A stretch of DNA of 64,000 nucleotides from Collybiopsis luxurians FD-317 M1 (GCA_000827265.1 KN834750.1:1527297-1591296); one strand, 5' to 3'; shown: positions 43,423 to 55,739, counted from the first letter of the stretch. Notes: a model not told the origin generated them from the sequence alone. Made by a program: numbers and translations.

Positions 43423-45495
43423 ATGACGGAGACTACAATGCGTGCAGTTGTCTATGACAAGCCTTTCAGCGTGTCAATTCGCAAAGTCCCAAAGCCCAAG
43501 ATTCTGCATCCCGATGATATAGTGGTTAAAGGTAATTACTTACCTTTGTCGAGCTGATTATGTAGTCATTTATTCGCCTAGTTACGACGACGTGCATCTG
43601 TGGAAGGTAAAGTACCTAGTTAAAACCAACAGGAGAGTGAATCTGATTGCAGGACAGTGACTTGCATATGTACGAGGGACGTACCGCTGCTGAGCCGGGT
43701 ATTGTTTTTGGACACGAAAAGTAAGCTTTCCGACTCTCCCCGTAGCTAACAAGCTAAACGTGCCTTTAGCATGGGAATCGTTGATGTTGGGTTCCAAATT
43801 CTCCAAATCGTTGCTAGTACTCACAGATGTAATGTTGCAGGAAGTAGGAAGCGGTGTTACTGTGGGTTTCTCGCGATAGTATGACTTTCTTTTGTAAGTC
43901 TGAATACCCTCTTCCCGTAGCTCTTGAAGAAAGGCGACAGAGTAGTCATGCCATTCAACGTCGCCTGCGGAAGATGCCTCAACTGCGAAGAGGGACGGTC
44001 TGCGTTTTGCACCCTCGTAAATCCGGGATTCGTAAGCCGCACACTTCTCTTGCCAGACTCAAATCTGACGTCCGCGTAGGCTGGAGGGTAAGACAATCAT
44101 GATTACTATATTACCTCACTTACTGTCCTTTCCAGAGCCTATGGGTATGTCTACACAGAATTTGTGATACCATTCTCACGTGCATGCAAGTTATGTCGCA
44201 ATGGGTCCTTATCCAGGTGGACAAGCCGTATGGGTTTCAAGAATGTCATTAGATGAAGAGAGATCTCATTTTACTGATAGGAATACATCCGTGTACCGTT
44301 TGCCGATTTTAATGCTTTGAAACTTCCCCCGGGAACGGAACACGAGGAAGATTTCGCCCTTCTAGCGGATATCTTCCCTACCGTATGTCTCCGTGATTCT
44401 AGTACTCGTCTATTGGTCTTCTCATGATATTCAACAGGGCTGGCACGGCGTCCAATTATCGGTAAGTAATCGCGCGCTCTGTACTCTGAAATTTTGTCGA
44501 AAGAGTGCGAATATCAGGGCTTCCGTCCGGGCGAATCTGTTGCGGTCTTCGGCGCTGGCCCTGTTGGTATGTGTCGTAGATGCACTGTACTACTGTGTAA
44601 TTTGCTCACTGAATACCGTACATGCAAGGTCTGATGGCGGCCTATTCCGCTGTCCTTCGTGGAGCTTCTGACGTCTTCGTGGTCGACCGGGTTCCCGAAC
44701 GTTTGGCGAAAGCGAAAGAAATTGGTGCTACGCCTATCGATTTTTCAACTGGTGATCCTGCGGAACAGATTATTAAGTTACGGGGAGGGTCAGTGCGAGG
44801 TATCGCGTCATGAGTGAATATCTACTGATACAATGATACGGTTTGTAACACAGTAAGGAGGTCGACCGCGGGGTAGATGGTAGGTTTTCCTATCATGTGT
44901 GGTATATTGTGGCCTTAACCAACCCTCCCTACAGCGGTTGGATATCAAGCTGTAACCAGCGATGGAAAGACTGAGCAGCCGAATGCCGTCCTAGAAGGTC
45001 TCATCAAAGTGGTACGGCCGACTGGGGGACTTGGCATTCCTGGTCTATACGTACCCAGTGACCCTGGAGCGCCTGATTCGGCTTCGGCCAAGTGAGTCCA
45101 TGATTTCGTTCGTTATCTCTGCAATCCTGATGAATGGTCTCTCAGAGGGTATATTTCGTTCCCTTTCGGTGCGTACAGGTGTCTGGTCCCGTGTTTGTTC
45201 CAGCCTGCGAATTGTTTTTCATTGGATAGGTAAACTGTTCGAGAAGGGCCTTACTGTCGGAACCGGACAATGCAACGTCAAGGTGTGCTTGCTTCCTAAT
45301 CTTTCAGATTGAAGTGCGTTTTTGAACGTGTCTTTTTAGGCATACAACCGTTACCTTCGGGATCTCATCATTGCTGGGCGCGCGAAACCGTCCTTCGTCG
45401 TCTCACACAATGTTTCGTTGGATAATGCAGCCGAAGCGTACGAGAAATTCGACAAAAGAATTGATGGATACACCAAGGTGTTGTTGCATCCTTGA
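43423..45495 (+). CDS. glutathione-independent formaldehyde dehydrogenase-like zinc alcohol dehydrogenase
   Basis: Eighteen exons give 382 residues: 43423-43531, 43582-43606, 43658-43720, 43770-43785, 43841-43861, 43921-44031, 44080-44087, 44136-44144, 44191-44227, 44281-44382, 44438-44461, 44518-44566, 44629-44788, 44854-44879, 44935-45091, 45146-45168, 45230-45282 and 45340-45495. Catalytic zinc motifs CICGSDLHMYEG and GHEN and the structural-zinc cysteines CGRCLNCEEGRSAFC are present. They are followed by AGGAYGYVAMGPYPGGQAEY, the Rossmann FGAGPVGLMAA, and VDAVGYQ with GIPGLYVPSDPGA. These are the signatures of the Pseudomonas-type FDH that oxidises formaldehyde with bound NAD and no glutathione; fungal substrates may differ. 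Exons 7 and 8 are 8 and 9 nt. Intron density is extreme (17 introns in 2.07 kb). Confidence 0.93.
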
Positions 45496-45744
45496 GGATT
45501 GATCCGTGAAAAGCAGACCAGTTGAATTTATATGTATGTATGTATTTCTATGTAAACAGTAGCACATCACTGTACGGCTTTTGGGGAAATATGCTCAAGT
45601 TTTACTTAACTCAGCTGCCATAATGGCTGAGGTAACTGGGCTTGCATCCATCGTCTTTATACTGAGATGAAATTTTCTCAAACAAGCATACCTAGTCCCA
45701 CAAAGAACTCCCGATGAGCCTGGGTATGTTTACTGGAGCAAATT

Positions 45745-48700
45745 TCATCTCCGATTCCGGCTCGCTCCCCCTCCTCCAGCGCCATGACCTGCGGCACTCT
45801 TTCTCATTTCTTCCTCATCTAGACCAGCCTCGGCTAACATCCTTTCCACTTCTTCAAGTATAGGCTTATACTCGGCTATAGCAAACATAGAAAAGTAAGG
45901 TTTCATCGTCAGCGAACACAACCTAGTGCATATCGGCACCACTCACTGTAACGCTCCTGAGCCATACTAAACCCAGCTGTTCGTAATTGTTTCCCGCGAG
46001 CTTCAGCACTAGAGTGGATGTCTGATTCGTGAACTTTTTGTGCCCAGTATTCACCTATGCAGAAGCACCGAGAGTGAGTAAGCAAGCAAGGGAAGAGTCC
46101 AGTCAAATCAACTAACGAGAACGAGAATAAAACATCGCCAGTGATTCTCCGGGAAGTGGTGTACTAAGTACATCCTCGGGGGATCTTGTAAGATCCTTGG
46201 ATACGCCCATGAATGCAGTGGCTTTTGAACGGAGAGATAGAGCAGCATCAGTCTACACAGACGAGGAAAAAGTCAACTAGTAGATCAGAAAATGAGGGAA
46301 AGATACAAGAACCTCTTCATCTGCATCTACTTCCGAACTCGTCGAACTCAAGGTCGTGGTCACCGAGTGGTTGTCGTCATTGTCGCCGTCCTTCTGATAC
46401 TCAATTTCAGCCCCGATAACTGTGCCTTCGTCATCCGAGTCGACAGCCTCAAGACTCTCTTCGTCCCGATCCCTGCGCTCATATTCGTCTGGATCCATGT
46501 CCATATCCTCATCCCCTTCATCCCCATCGTCTTCTTCATCATCGCTCTCATCCTCGTCCGATTCGTCATCTCCCTCCTCAATAACAACGTCGCTCTCCTT
46601 CAAACACACAAATCTATCCATCTTGTCCAGCGGAATGGAGTGAAAATCGTCCAAGGTGTATTCTCGCGCGCCACGTTCGAATATGCCTCCATAACTAAGA
46701 AAAGCGAGTCGCTACCTTAGTACCACAAGATGAGACTCGGAGCAGTATTACCCACATGTAAAGAGTATTCCTTAATACAGCTAACATTGCGTTATATCGA
46801 GGAAGTGGGGTGGTGAGTAATGGGTCGTCTGGATCGTCACCAATAGCTCGTTTTGTAGTCACGCTCGAAGGAGCCCGAGGCGTTGCTTTTACCACGGGCG
46901 TATTCGATGTACCCTATAGGTCAATAAGGGAGAGAATAAATGACTGTCAAAGGTACTTGAGCGGTCGTGCACTTACGTCAGAGTCAGAGTCGCTAGCATT
47001 GTCCTTTTGAGCAGACTGGGCAGCAGCTTTCTTCTTAGCCCCACCGCCTTTTTTCTTCGGCTTCCTCAATGCCAAAGATACCCATCGTCCTTTCCCGGTC
47101 CATTGATAGCCGTTCCTGCATTCCGAAATTGTTAGGACAGGAGCGAAAACTAGAATTAATGAAACATACAAATCATTCCAAAACACACTCTCCAACGTCT
47201 CCTCGCTCGTATCTTCATCTGTAACGCCACCAAACATCACACCCATATCCCGGTTCATCCACGACGTCATGGTACACCCAGAGCGCAACGGAGGTGCATA
47301 CGCTGTGGAGGGCCGTTTTCTGCGTTCCCATTTAACAGTGAGAAGGTCTGCATTCTTTTTACTCGCTCCCGTTGACGAAGCTGATGCGCTGGATTTCTTT
47401 GGCTTGGCACTACCAGTAGCAGAAGTGCTCGCTTGGTTAGCGCTGCTCGGTTCAGAGGCATCGAACAAAGTCATCTTCAACATCCAAGTGTCCTCGAGCA
47501 TAATTCCGACAGGACGCTTGCCTTTGGAATATTCTTTGCAATAGCCGCCTAGCAACAGAGAACTCCCCGTCAGGAAAGGACGTCGGAAAGAAGAAGATTG
47601 GCTGACCATGCAAAAGAATTCCTTCAGGGGTAGAAAGAAAGGAGAACCCACTTCGAGGCCTAGTGATGCGGCACCTAAACGTCCTTTCAAGCATCAAGTC
47701 CAAGATGAATACTCACGAAGGTTTGGTTTCGTTAATTCTGAACTCGATTTGCCTCCACTTGTACTCCAGAGTGTCAAACACCCATAGATCATCGAGATAT
47801 CGTGCTATGAAACGTATCGATTTCATCCTCCAGCAACGCAAAAAAGAGAACGCTCACTAGTGATCCCGGGATCATAGAAACCTCCAAAGAGAACCAGATA
47901 GTGCTTCCATACGGCCATTCTAAGGTAATCCAGTCTTTCGGGAGAACTAAAGACAAGAACAAGCATACCGATGACCCGATCTTGCCGTAGGCCTGATTTT
48001 TGTCTCGATCCTATCCCAAGACTGCGTGGATATATCAAAGCACCAGAAGTCGCGGTAATGGTAGAAGGTTGTTTGATTTTGGGAGGAAAATTCCCCGCCT
48101 AAGGACATTGAGGCTTAGAAGTTCCAAAACAGAGGAAAGCAAAATAAATAAATAAATAAATAAATACCAAATAGAAATAGTTTTCCACCTCCAGCGGTTG
48201 TTGCGGCGACCGCATGAGCTGACCGAGGACCTGGACAGGTTGGGGAGACAAATTTTTTCCATTCGTCCTACATCGTTATCGGAATCGGATCGGCGAAGGG
48301 CTAACTGTGAGCTTAATTCACCTTTTCTGGAGAATACCGGAAAACATCGTTGTACTGTCATCGGCCTGAGTCTTGATGATATCGTAGAGGCGCATAGATC
48401 AACCTACGAAATACTGAAAGAAACCAAATCAAACGATTATTGCGCGATTATACTGTAGCTTGACTTACTGCCTTTCCTTCTTCATTGAAATACTCTCCGC
48501 CGATAAACCATAGATAATTTCCACTCGGGCACGCGGTCAAGGTAGCATTAGCTCTTCGGCTGGGAGGACCTTCAACCAGCTCTTCCGTTACAGAATGGGC
48601 TTGTTCCCAATCTTGTCGCATCTACTGGCAGCTGGCATAAGATTTACGAGTACAGAACTAGGGGAAGAACGCGTACTTGTTCCAGAATGCTCTCTAGATC

Positions 48701-48823
48701 CTCCTCATTTGCTTTTCCTTTCGATTGGCCTTTCTTCTCTTTCCTTTCTACTTTGGCTGCGGCCTTTGCTTTCTTTGCTGCTTTGACCGAGAGTTTGCCA
48801 CCGGATTGTTTCTTCTTCGCCAT
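45745..48823 (-). CDS. KEL3: KEL3-like kelch-repeat protein
   Basis: The first seven exons were resolved after adding a 6-nt microexon: 48823-48677, 48621-48469, 48413-48408, 48354-48322, 48267-48168, 48098-47969, 47919-47858 and 47804-47717; several more run to 45745. The basic N-terminus (MAKKKQSGGKLSVKAAKKAK) is a nuclear/nucleolar-type signal. Kelch blades follow (LWFIGGEYFNEEGKAYFYND, FLFGGEFSS, HYRDFWCFDI, YLVLFGGFYD, DLWVFDT), then a Ser/Lys insert, a further blade (VMFGGVTDEDTSEETLESVF) and a strongly acidic region (46277-46654). The C-terminal DUF4110-type helix is EYWAQKVHESDIH to KPILEEVERMLAEAGLDEEE. This is the architecture of yeast Kel3 (YPL263C), whose role is poorly known. A tetranucleotide repeat abuts one donor site. 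Confidence 0.93.
48141..48166. repeat. (AAAT)n microsatellite in a KEL3 intron
   Basis: About six copies of AAAT on the plus strand, equal to TTTA on the coding strand. The repeat begins with the second base of the donor (G|GTATTTATTTATTT), so it forms part of the 5' splice site. Confidence 0.85.
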
Positions 48824-49032
48824 AACATTGATAGGAAAAGCTCACTGAATTTTCCCGGAAAGCTTAGGCGCCCGATACTGTGAGCGATTTCCCCGCATTT
48901 CCCTCCTGAGTCCTTGATTCTTCGAAGGTAAGGCGCGCGCTACTGCCCAGCCGCACCACAACCGTGTCAACACCTTCATACGATGACAGTCAGATAACAA
49001 GGCATCGTTAGGTAATAGTTGTTAAAAATATC

Positions 49033-49038
49033 AAAAAA
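49033..49038 (-). terminator. RNA polymerase III terminator of tRNA-Pro
   Basis: Six A on the plus strand read T6 on the tRNA strand, 16 nt beyond the tRNA 3' end. Confidence 0.7.
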
Positions 49039-49053
49039 GGAAGAACAATGAGA

Positions 49054-49149
49054 GGGCCTGACCGAGAATTGAACCCGGGACCTCGTCGAAAAGACCGGCA
49101 AGCAGTAGCGCAACCCTAACAACGAATCATACTCCTAGACCATCAGGCC
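49054..49149 (-). tRNA. tRNA-Pro(AGG) with intron
   Basis: On the minus strand, acceptor stem GGCCTGA (49149-49143) pairs with TCAGGCC (49061-49055), followed by discriminator C. B-box GGTTCAATTC lies in the T arm. The anticodon stem CGTTG pairs with CGACG (one G-U), and the loop TTAGGG places anticodon AGG at 49117-49115. An intron of about 24 nt follows position 37. The T-arm and overall sequence match fungal tRNA-Pro. Confidence 0.9.
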
Positions 49150-49361
49150 AATAATTATTGAGGAGTTAAAGCATATAATAATCCAGTAACGTCTTTTTTT
49201 CTTTTTTTTTTTTCGTACCTTTATCTGACTACTTGCTGTAAGGAGAGACGATCAAGCTACGAGCCCTCATTTTTGCATTGTAGAACTCCCGAGGCGAATT
49301 TTCCGTTTGACTTGATCAAAAATTAAAGGCATTCAGACATCTCTAAAACAGATATTCAATT

Positions 49362-52300
49362 CTACAGCTGCATCCGACTATCCTCGCTCTCCCATCCAGG
49401 GTTCTTTTTTAACACAACAAAGCCCTCTAGGACCGCAGCGTACGGTATGAACTCTTCTGTTGCCAACTCTGCACGCTCCGTCGTCCCGAGACGTACCGGC
49501 GTTGTATGTGTCTGGAAACCTGATATCGTGCGCGGTTTGCCAGCTTGTCCGACAACATCGACCGCCTGCAGTTGATTTAGCATCGGGGAAACAATCCGAA
49601 TGGTAACTTGGGGGGAAATCTTACCTGACCAACGCGAACCGCTACCGGGAGACTGTTGAGCTCTTCGTCCAGTGTGATCATGAATCGCGGATACATGGCA
49701 TTCACAAGGAAGTACAACATCCAATGTTGCTTATCCAGTATGACTGTCCATGAACGAAGATCAGCTTTCAGTCGTTCATGAGATTACATTACAACTTACA
49801 TCCTTTGGCGTCCGTGAAGGCAGTCAGCACAGCTAAAAGTCCCGCCACCGCAGGCTTGTGCATGATACTGCGGTCAGAGAAGAATGGATTAATCCCAATA
49901 GTTCCCTTGCCCATGTGAACCAGTCCTTGTGCTATCCGCACCATGAACAGGCAGTCAGCTTCCTTGTGGTAGTAGCCGGCAAGCTGTCGTAGCATCTGCC
50001 CTAGTCGGGCATTGTTCGAACCAGCGCCAACAAGACCCATAGCAAAGATGGCATTGAGCGCCACAGTGAGATCATTATCATGACTGTATTTCGACAACGT
50101 TTCTAGGATCGGTAGCTGGGGATTAGAGGCGTTGACAAGACCAATAGCCAGCGGAACGGCTTTCCGTATATTCGGCTCGCCGTAATGCATCTGCGGGACA
50201 GGTAAAAAAAAATGCAGCAAAACAAGAGAAAATAACTCACAAGGTGGTTAAACTGTCTCATAGACATCTGAGAACCAATTTCCTCACCCATAGAGATCAA
50301 GGCAATGGCAATGACGGCGAAGGTTTGGAAAGTATCATCCTTTTTGACAGGCGGTTCCTCCTTCGTCTCCTCATCTTCCTTTTTCACGTCCTTCTGTTCG
50401 CCATCCTTCTTGTCCCCGTCCTTCTTCTCATCTTCCTTGGGTGGGACGATATGCTCATCACACTCGTGAAGCATCTTTTGAACACGAAGAACGTTGGTTG
50501 TGCCTGCAAATGCGCAAGCTTCAACAATGACTTGCGCCGTTTTGGAGATTGGTTTCTCAATGGCTTTCAAGGTTTCAAGAGTAGCATCACTGCCGTTCTG
50601 CTGACCTTAAAAAAAAATGTCAGTACAAGAAACGACCCGACTTGGACTTGTAGTAATGCATACCTAGGTATAGCAGACCCAGACCCAAAGCCAAAAATCG
50701 CGCCCATTTCTCTTCTAGTTCCTTGTCCTCTCGTTCAGCCTTTTCCATCAACACCTGCAGAATCGTTCCCGTAATTTCACCGTTTTCGCTACCAACGAAA
50801 ACAAATCCGAGAGCCAATGCAGCCAGACTGCAAATTTCCATAGAAACGTCTTCGTCTGCGACATAAGGAAGAAGGGTGGCCATGACCTCTTCGCGTTGAG
50901 ATCCAGCATAGGCCATTCCAAGACCCATGATAGCACCAGTTCGTAAAGGGACAGACTTGTTCTCAACGTGCTCAGCCAAGAGAGCAAGAACGGCATCTGT
51001 TTCCGTGCGGACACTGGCGTTGGATATACCAATAGCGAGATAACAACCGGCCTGAAAAAGAAAAGTAATAAGTATTCAAATTGAGGGTCAAAGGTTTAGG
51101 AATCACTTTGATGTATTCTTCAGCGGAGTATGTGTATTTATCGATATGTGTAAGACCCATTTCGGTATCCCACAGCACGCTAAGACCGAGAGACGCCGCT
51201 GCACTCATCATACCTACAAGAAATCTCAGAGACAGAAACGATATCAGGAGGTACAGCACATACCGTGGTCCTTATTTTTGTAAATCCAACTACTACCCTC
51301 CTCAGCCTCGATCATGAGTTTGTCGTTACCGAAACCAGCGTTCACGAACGCGTTGACAAAAGTTCCAGCAAGGTTACCACGGGCGGAGTCGACGCTCGAT
51401 GATGTTCCTGGAATGAAGAAATCAGAAAGAATAATGAAGTCGAAGGTTGGCACTCACGAGTATTCTCCAGATGTGTTTTGTACACGTCCTCTAGGCTCTT
51501 GGCTTCCGTCACACCCATTTCTTTTCCAAACTCACGGAACGACGCGCTGAGACGAGTATTGCTGAGGCATTCTAGTAATTCGGTTGGGAACTCTTCCTCT
51601 TCTTCACCGTCCGCGCTGTCAGCTTGTAACCACTCGATGGGTATCTGGGCACGGGCAAGAATGAACGCTAATTGACGTTTCATGACACTGAAGCTGAAAT
51701 CAGCTCTCGATGGAAAAACAAGACAGAGAAAACACGTACGGATTGCCAGCAGCGTTGAAATCATCTCGAACCATATCCCTGTCTCCCAACCGAATGGCGA
51801 GAGCAATCGCCTCAGGGAATTTCTGGAACTGGACGTAAATCTTGTGGACAGTTTGAAGGAAGGTGATATCGTCTGGCGGAGGAAGGAAGCTGACACAACG
51901 CGTCATATACTGACACACTCTATCAAACGTGTTCTCGTCCACCAAATTGACAATCTCCTCTATCATCTCTAATTCTTGCAGCAAATCGACAGCATCGGGT
52001 TCAGCGTTATGGTTAAGCAGGAAGGTGGAACATTCTTTCGTGAGTGACCGAAGTTCTTCGAGCGTGCCTGGAAGCTCGACTTTGGGAGTTTTCGCATCGG
52101 CAGGAATCCCGTCTTCAGATTCTTCTCGATACTCGAATTCTTCACCGAGTTCAGCAGCAAGATGTCGAACGTATTCGTGACCCCAGGATCCAGGGTCAAC
52201 CAAAGGGGAGTTGTCTGGCCTGAGGGAAGCTGAGAGTAGACGGTACTTCAGAGTTCCTCGGGGCTGCGTGTCAGAGTAAGTCATGGCTAGTACAGACAAG

Positions 52301-52837
52301 ATATCTGCAAAATGACTCTGAAGAATAATCAGTCGAGTGTCTGCTGCATGATAGGATGGGCATACCTTGTTTTCTGAAGCTGGCCAGGTCTCGTATAACA
52401 CTTGAAGGTCCGGGAAATGTGGTCGGAGGAATTTAAGAGGTTTGGGTACTGAGGTCATCGAAGAAGTTGATGTTCGGATAAGCGTCCGGAGGGATTCAAG
52501 GGCAGGTCGATAGAGATCAGTGTTAGGTTCCTGTGCAGCGGCTTCAAGCTCTGTCATTTCGAATGAGCTGCAAGAGGTTTTACCTTCAATCGTTCGACAA
52601 GCATTTCGAGCTCAGACCGTAGCTGAAGATCCTCTTCGGACTAAAATCAAAGATTAGAGCATTCGATGATAATTTCGAAGTCCATCTTACAAGCTCGTCG
52701 CCTTCGCCCTCGCCGTCCTTCTTCTCTTCATCCTTCTTCAACTTTGAAGTTCCTTCTTCTTTATCAGCCTCTTCTGGTTTCTTCGCCTTTGGATCTTTGG
52801 ATGGAACGGGAATGGCTACCTTGGTAGGGTCAGACAT
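49362..52837 (-). CDS. RPN1: RPN1, largest base subunit of the 26S proteasome regulatory particle
   Basis: Multi-exon gene, ATG at 52837 and stop at 49362. The charged N-terminus ([20 protein letters not shown]) precedes the Rpn1 signatures [55 protein letters not shown] and [15 protein letters not shown]. Then come PC (proteasome/cyclosome) repeats such as [61 protein letters not shown] and [20 protein letters not shown], followed by [15 protein letters not shown]. It ends with the conserved [19 protein letters not shown]. Rpn1 is the scaffold in the 19S base that binds ubiquitin-like domains (Rad23, Dsk2, Ddi1) and Ubp6. An acidic/Lys-rich insert (about 50420-50340) lies in the usual linker before the C-terminal PC block. 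Introns are standard GT-AG; the second, 53 nt, is needed to join VERLK to EPNTDL. Confidence 0.97.
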
Positions 52838-53599
52838 GGTGGTGAAAGGGTGTGAAAGATGTTCGTGTCAGACGCGACGCGCGTCCAGGTCCTTTGTTTG
52901 GCTTTGTTTAGTTCGCACGCCAATACCCTCGATTCTGTAATCATTTTTTCCAAAGTCCACTTTGATTATAAGTATTTCATTACTAGTCTGGCTTCAGAAT
53001 AAGTAGTAATGTTAAAGCTTGTGATTTCATTATACACGGTTTCCTCATGCAAGTTTCCCAATAAGCCCAGAAAACATCGCAGCGACAGCTATTCTAAGAG
53101 TGACAACTGTATGTATATCGTGGCGGGGCAAGTTCTAAAAGGTATACATCCCGGGAAGATAGCGTATACATAATAATAAGAAAAAGAAAAGTGACCAAAA
53201 GATACAGGCCGAAAACGAATAGCGAAATGAATATAAAAACAAAGCGAAACATACCTACAGTAAGAGAGCAACGGGCGAGAGCTCTAGATTGGAATCAATT
53301 TATACGAGAACAAGAGAAAGAGTGAAGACGAAAATGTATATGTAGCGATAGGATGTTGAGATTCCATTAAACTTTAAAAGGGAGAGAGCCGACTTTTCAA
53401 TACAGTCCCGTAAGAGAGGTGTGAATAAATGCCATGGATGATGCTGGATAATAGAACATGGATTCAATGCGATAGAAGTTTGAACTTCGAGAACGGCGAC
53501 AAACAGAAACATGAACTTGAAACAAATGAGCTTCGAAACTCCATAACATAGGTGAAACTGAAGAGAGGGGAAGGAAAGAAATATAATTGATCCGTCCGG
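52838..53599. other. intergenic region
   Basis: Promoter of RPN1 and 3' flank of the cyclin gene. Purine-rich around 53150-53350. No gene was recognised. Confidence 0.45.
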
Positions 53600-55532
53600 T
53601 TACTTCACTTTACGAGTAGGTATTAGGATTTGTTCCGTGACCAATAATTCGTCGTCGTCCGCGTCGTCTCGGTATCCGTTCTGAGCTCTGTCTGCACGAC
53701 ATTGGGCTTTGAGAGCGGGCAACTCTGCTTTGAGGTTAACCGCGGTGCCTTCAGACCAACGGTTGGTCGCCCATCGCCTCATGTATACGCTGACCTGCAG
53801 AACAATGGTTTAGATCATATAAGTGTTACAAATAGAACACGACTACCTTCATATACTTTTTGCGTGCATACTTGCGGAAGAAGGACTCATGTTTAATGGG
53901 TTTGAGTATGTAATTTAACATTAGATTTGCCGTAGGGATCAGAGCACTCTCGGGGTAAGAAGAGTAGTGGGCCAAATTGGGGGTCTAGCAATCATCAGCT
54001 ATGTATGAATATGAGGATTACACAAGGCATACCCAAGTCTCGTTCCCAAGGCTCAATCTCGCAAGCCACATTGCGGAAGCAGCGAGCAGACTCGGAGGTG
54101 CGGCAATGAGTCTCCACTCCAAGCAGGCAATTTCCAGAAGATACTTTGCTATCGTCCTCGCTTTCACATTGTAGTCATCGGCCTTACTGACTCGGCGGAG
54201 GAAATGAACGGGATTCGTGTAGTTGAGATTCCAGTTTAGTGTCTTCAGCACGTAACGTTCAGCGCCAAAGACGTCGGCAACAGAGTAGGAGGCCTCGGTC
54301 TGATTAAGTAATTCTTCCGCTGAAGGGCATACAATCTCCTCAACCTTTGCAGCGATGAACATACACGTGACGCCAACAAGCTGAAGCCTTGCGAGGGAGA
54401 CAACTCGAGCGGAGAGAAATCGGTCAATGATGTTCATACAGAGGAACAACGTTTCAGGAAGTAAGCGGAAACGCTCTTGTAATTCGATGAGCCAGTCGGA
54501 GAGAATGCCTCGCATAGCCCAGCCAAGATCTTTCTGATTTGCCATGTAGTTGGGATTGGGCATGGTTTGAACCTAGGACAGATAAGTCATAAACTAAAAT
54601 CAGACCCATCATATACGACGAACCTCCATCTGCTTAAAGTATTCAAAGATTTCCACCACATACTCGCTAACCATCAATGGGTCGTCACCGTCCTCCTGGT
54701 CGAGATCATCCCAGTCCGGACCATTGGGGTCTGCCTCAACTTCTTCTTCGTCAAGCTCGTCAAGCTCATCAGCTTCTTCCTGGGCATTTACTGTAGCTTC
54801 CAGGACGGCGGCCTCGTCCGGAGCATCTGACGAAGTTCTCGCCTTCTTGAATACGCGTCCGGCTTCAAGTTCATCATCCGGTTCCTGGCGAGTAGACCGC
54901 CTGCCAGAAGCGCGAGGCTGAGAAATATCGCGAGGATGGGCGAGAGATTTCGGAATGGTAAGGGCAGGGAGTGTGGAGCGAGCTGGAGGGTCGATGACCA
55001 TGGCATTATCGTCTACGACCTCGACTGTTCCCCTTTGCTCGGAAATCTTCTCTAAAAAGTCGTTTTCAGCCACAAGAGTAGCGGCGGTGGACTGTCTAGT
55101 GCTGGCGACGGTTCGAAGAGGCTGTCGAATAGTTTTGGACTTGTTAATGACCACGCCGTCGAACGTTGACTCCTTGTTTTTGCCTTTGGCGTTTGGCTTG
55201 TTATTCGCGACTAGCGAAGTAACCTCACCAAGGGCTTCTCGTTTTCGTTTTGAAGCTGGGTGGTCGGGTTTGGAATCGCCATTAAGACTGGTCTTGGCCC
55301 TTGAAGCAGTGGTTGTACCCGTGGCTCGGCCTACGACGCCGTATGTAGCACCAGTATTGTTGGAAGAGGGTTTCGCGCGGGTATTGATTCGTGAAGGACG
55401 GGCGTTGGCATTTTCTGAATCTTTGGCTGTCGTCGTACGTGTGTTTCGCAGCGCACGTCTGGTCTATACGGCCAGTGAGCAAATAATTCAGTTCGCTGTT
55501 GGCTAAAGGCTTACTGGTGCAATGGAAGACAT
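53600..55532 (-). CDS. B-type (mitotic) cyclin
   Basis: Exons 55532-55515, 55463-54624, 54572-54033, 53984-53847 and 53794-53600 give 576 residues. Close to the N-terminus is a destruction-box-like RRALRNTRT (RxxL type), followed by a KRKR nuclear signal and a long acidic linker. The cyclin box begins near residue 290 with YMANQKDLGWAMRGILSDWL, IELQERFRLLPETLFLCMNI and FIAAKVEEIVCPSAEELL. The second cyclin fold contains LLAASAMWLARLSLGNETW and HYSSYPESALIP. The MRxILxDWL motif and overall form are those of fungal Clb/NimE cyclins, which activate Cdk1 for mitotic entry and are degraded by the APC/C. An ACGCGA cluster lies 165-205 bp upstream. Confidence 0.95.
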
Positions 55533-55696
55533 CGAGCTCGGGGTCACTGGCTTGCTCGCTGAGGTGAAGCAATAATAAAAGAGAATGTGAAGAGATGAAA
55601 GTCGCCAATTAAGTCCCAAATTTGGAACTAGAGTCGATGTTATCCCAAACTGCACGTGCACTGCAAACACCGAAAAACAATTTACCGTGTTCAGTC

Positions 55697-55739
55697 ACGC
55701 GATCGTGTACAACTTGTCGCGATACGCGAGTCTACGCGA
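55697..55739. promoter_or_regulatory. cluster of CGCG boxes upstream of the cyclin gene
   Basis: ACGCGA occurs at 55697-55702, 55724-55729 and 55734-55739, with TCGCGA at 55717-55722, all within 43 bp. They resemble MCB (ACGCGT)/SBF-type sites bound by APSES-domain factors (Mbp1/Swi4-Swi6) in fungal G1/S control. The cluster is also upstream of the divergent aminotransferase-fold gene, but much farther from its start. Confidence 0.5.

Noticed and set aside
49196..49213. T-rich tract beside tRNA-Pro
   Set aside because: Lies on the 5' side of the minus-strand tRNA, so it is not its terminator; probably simple low-complexity DNA.
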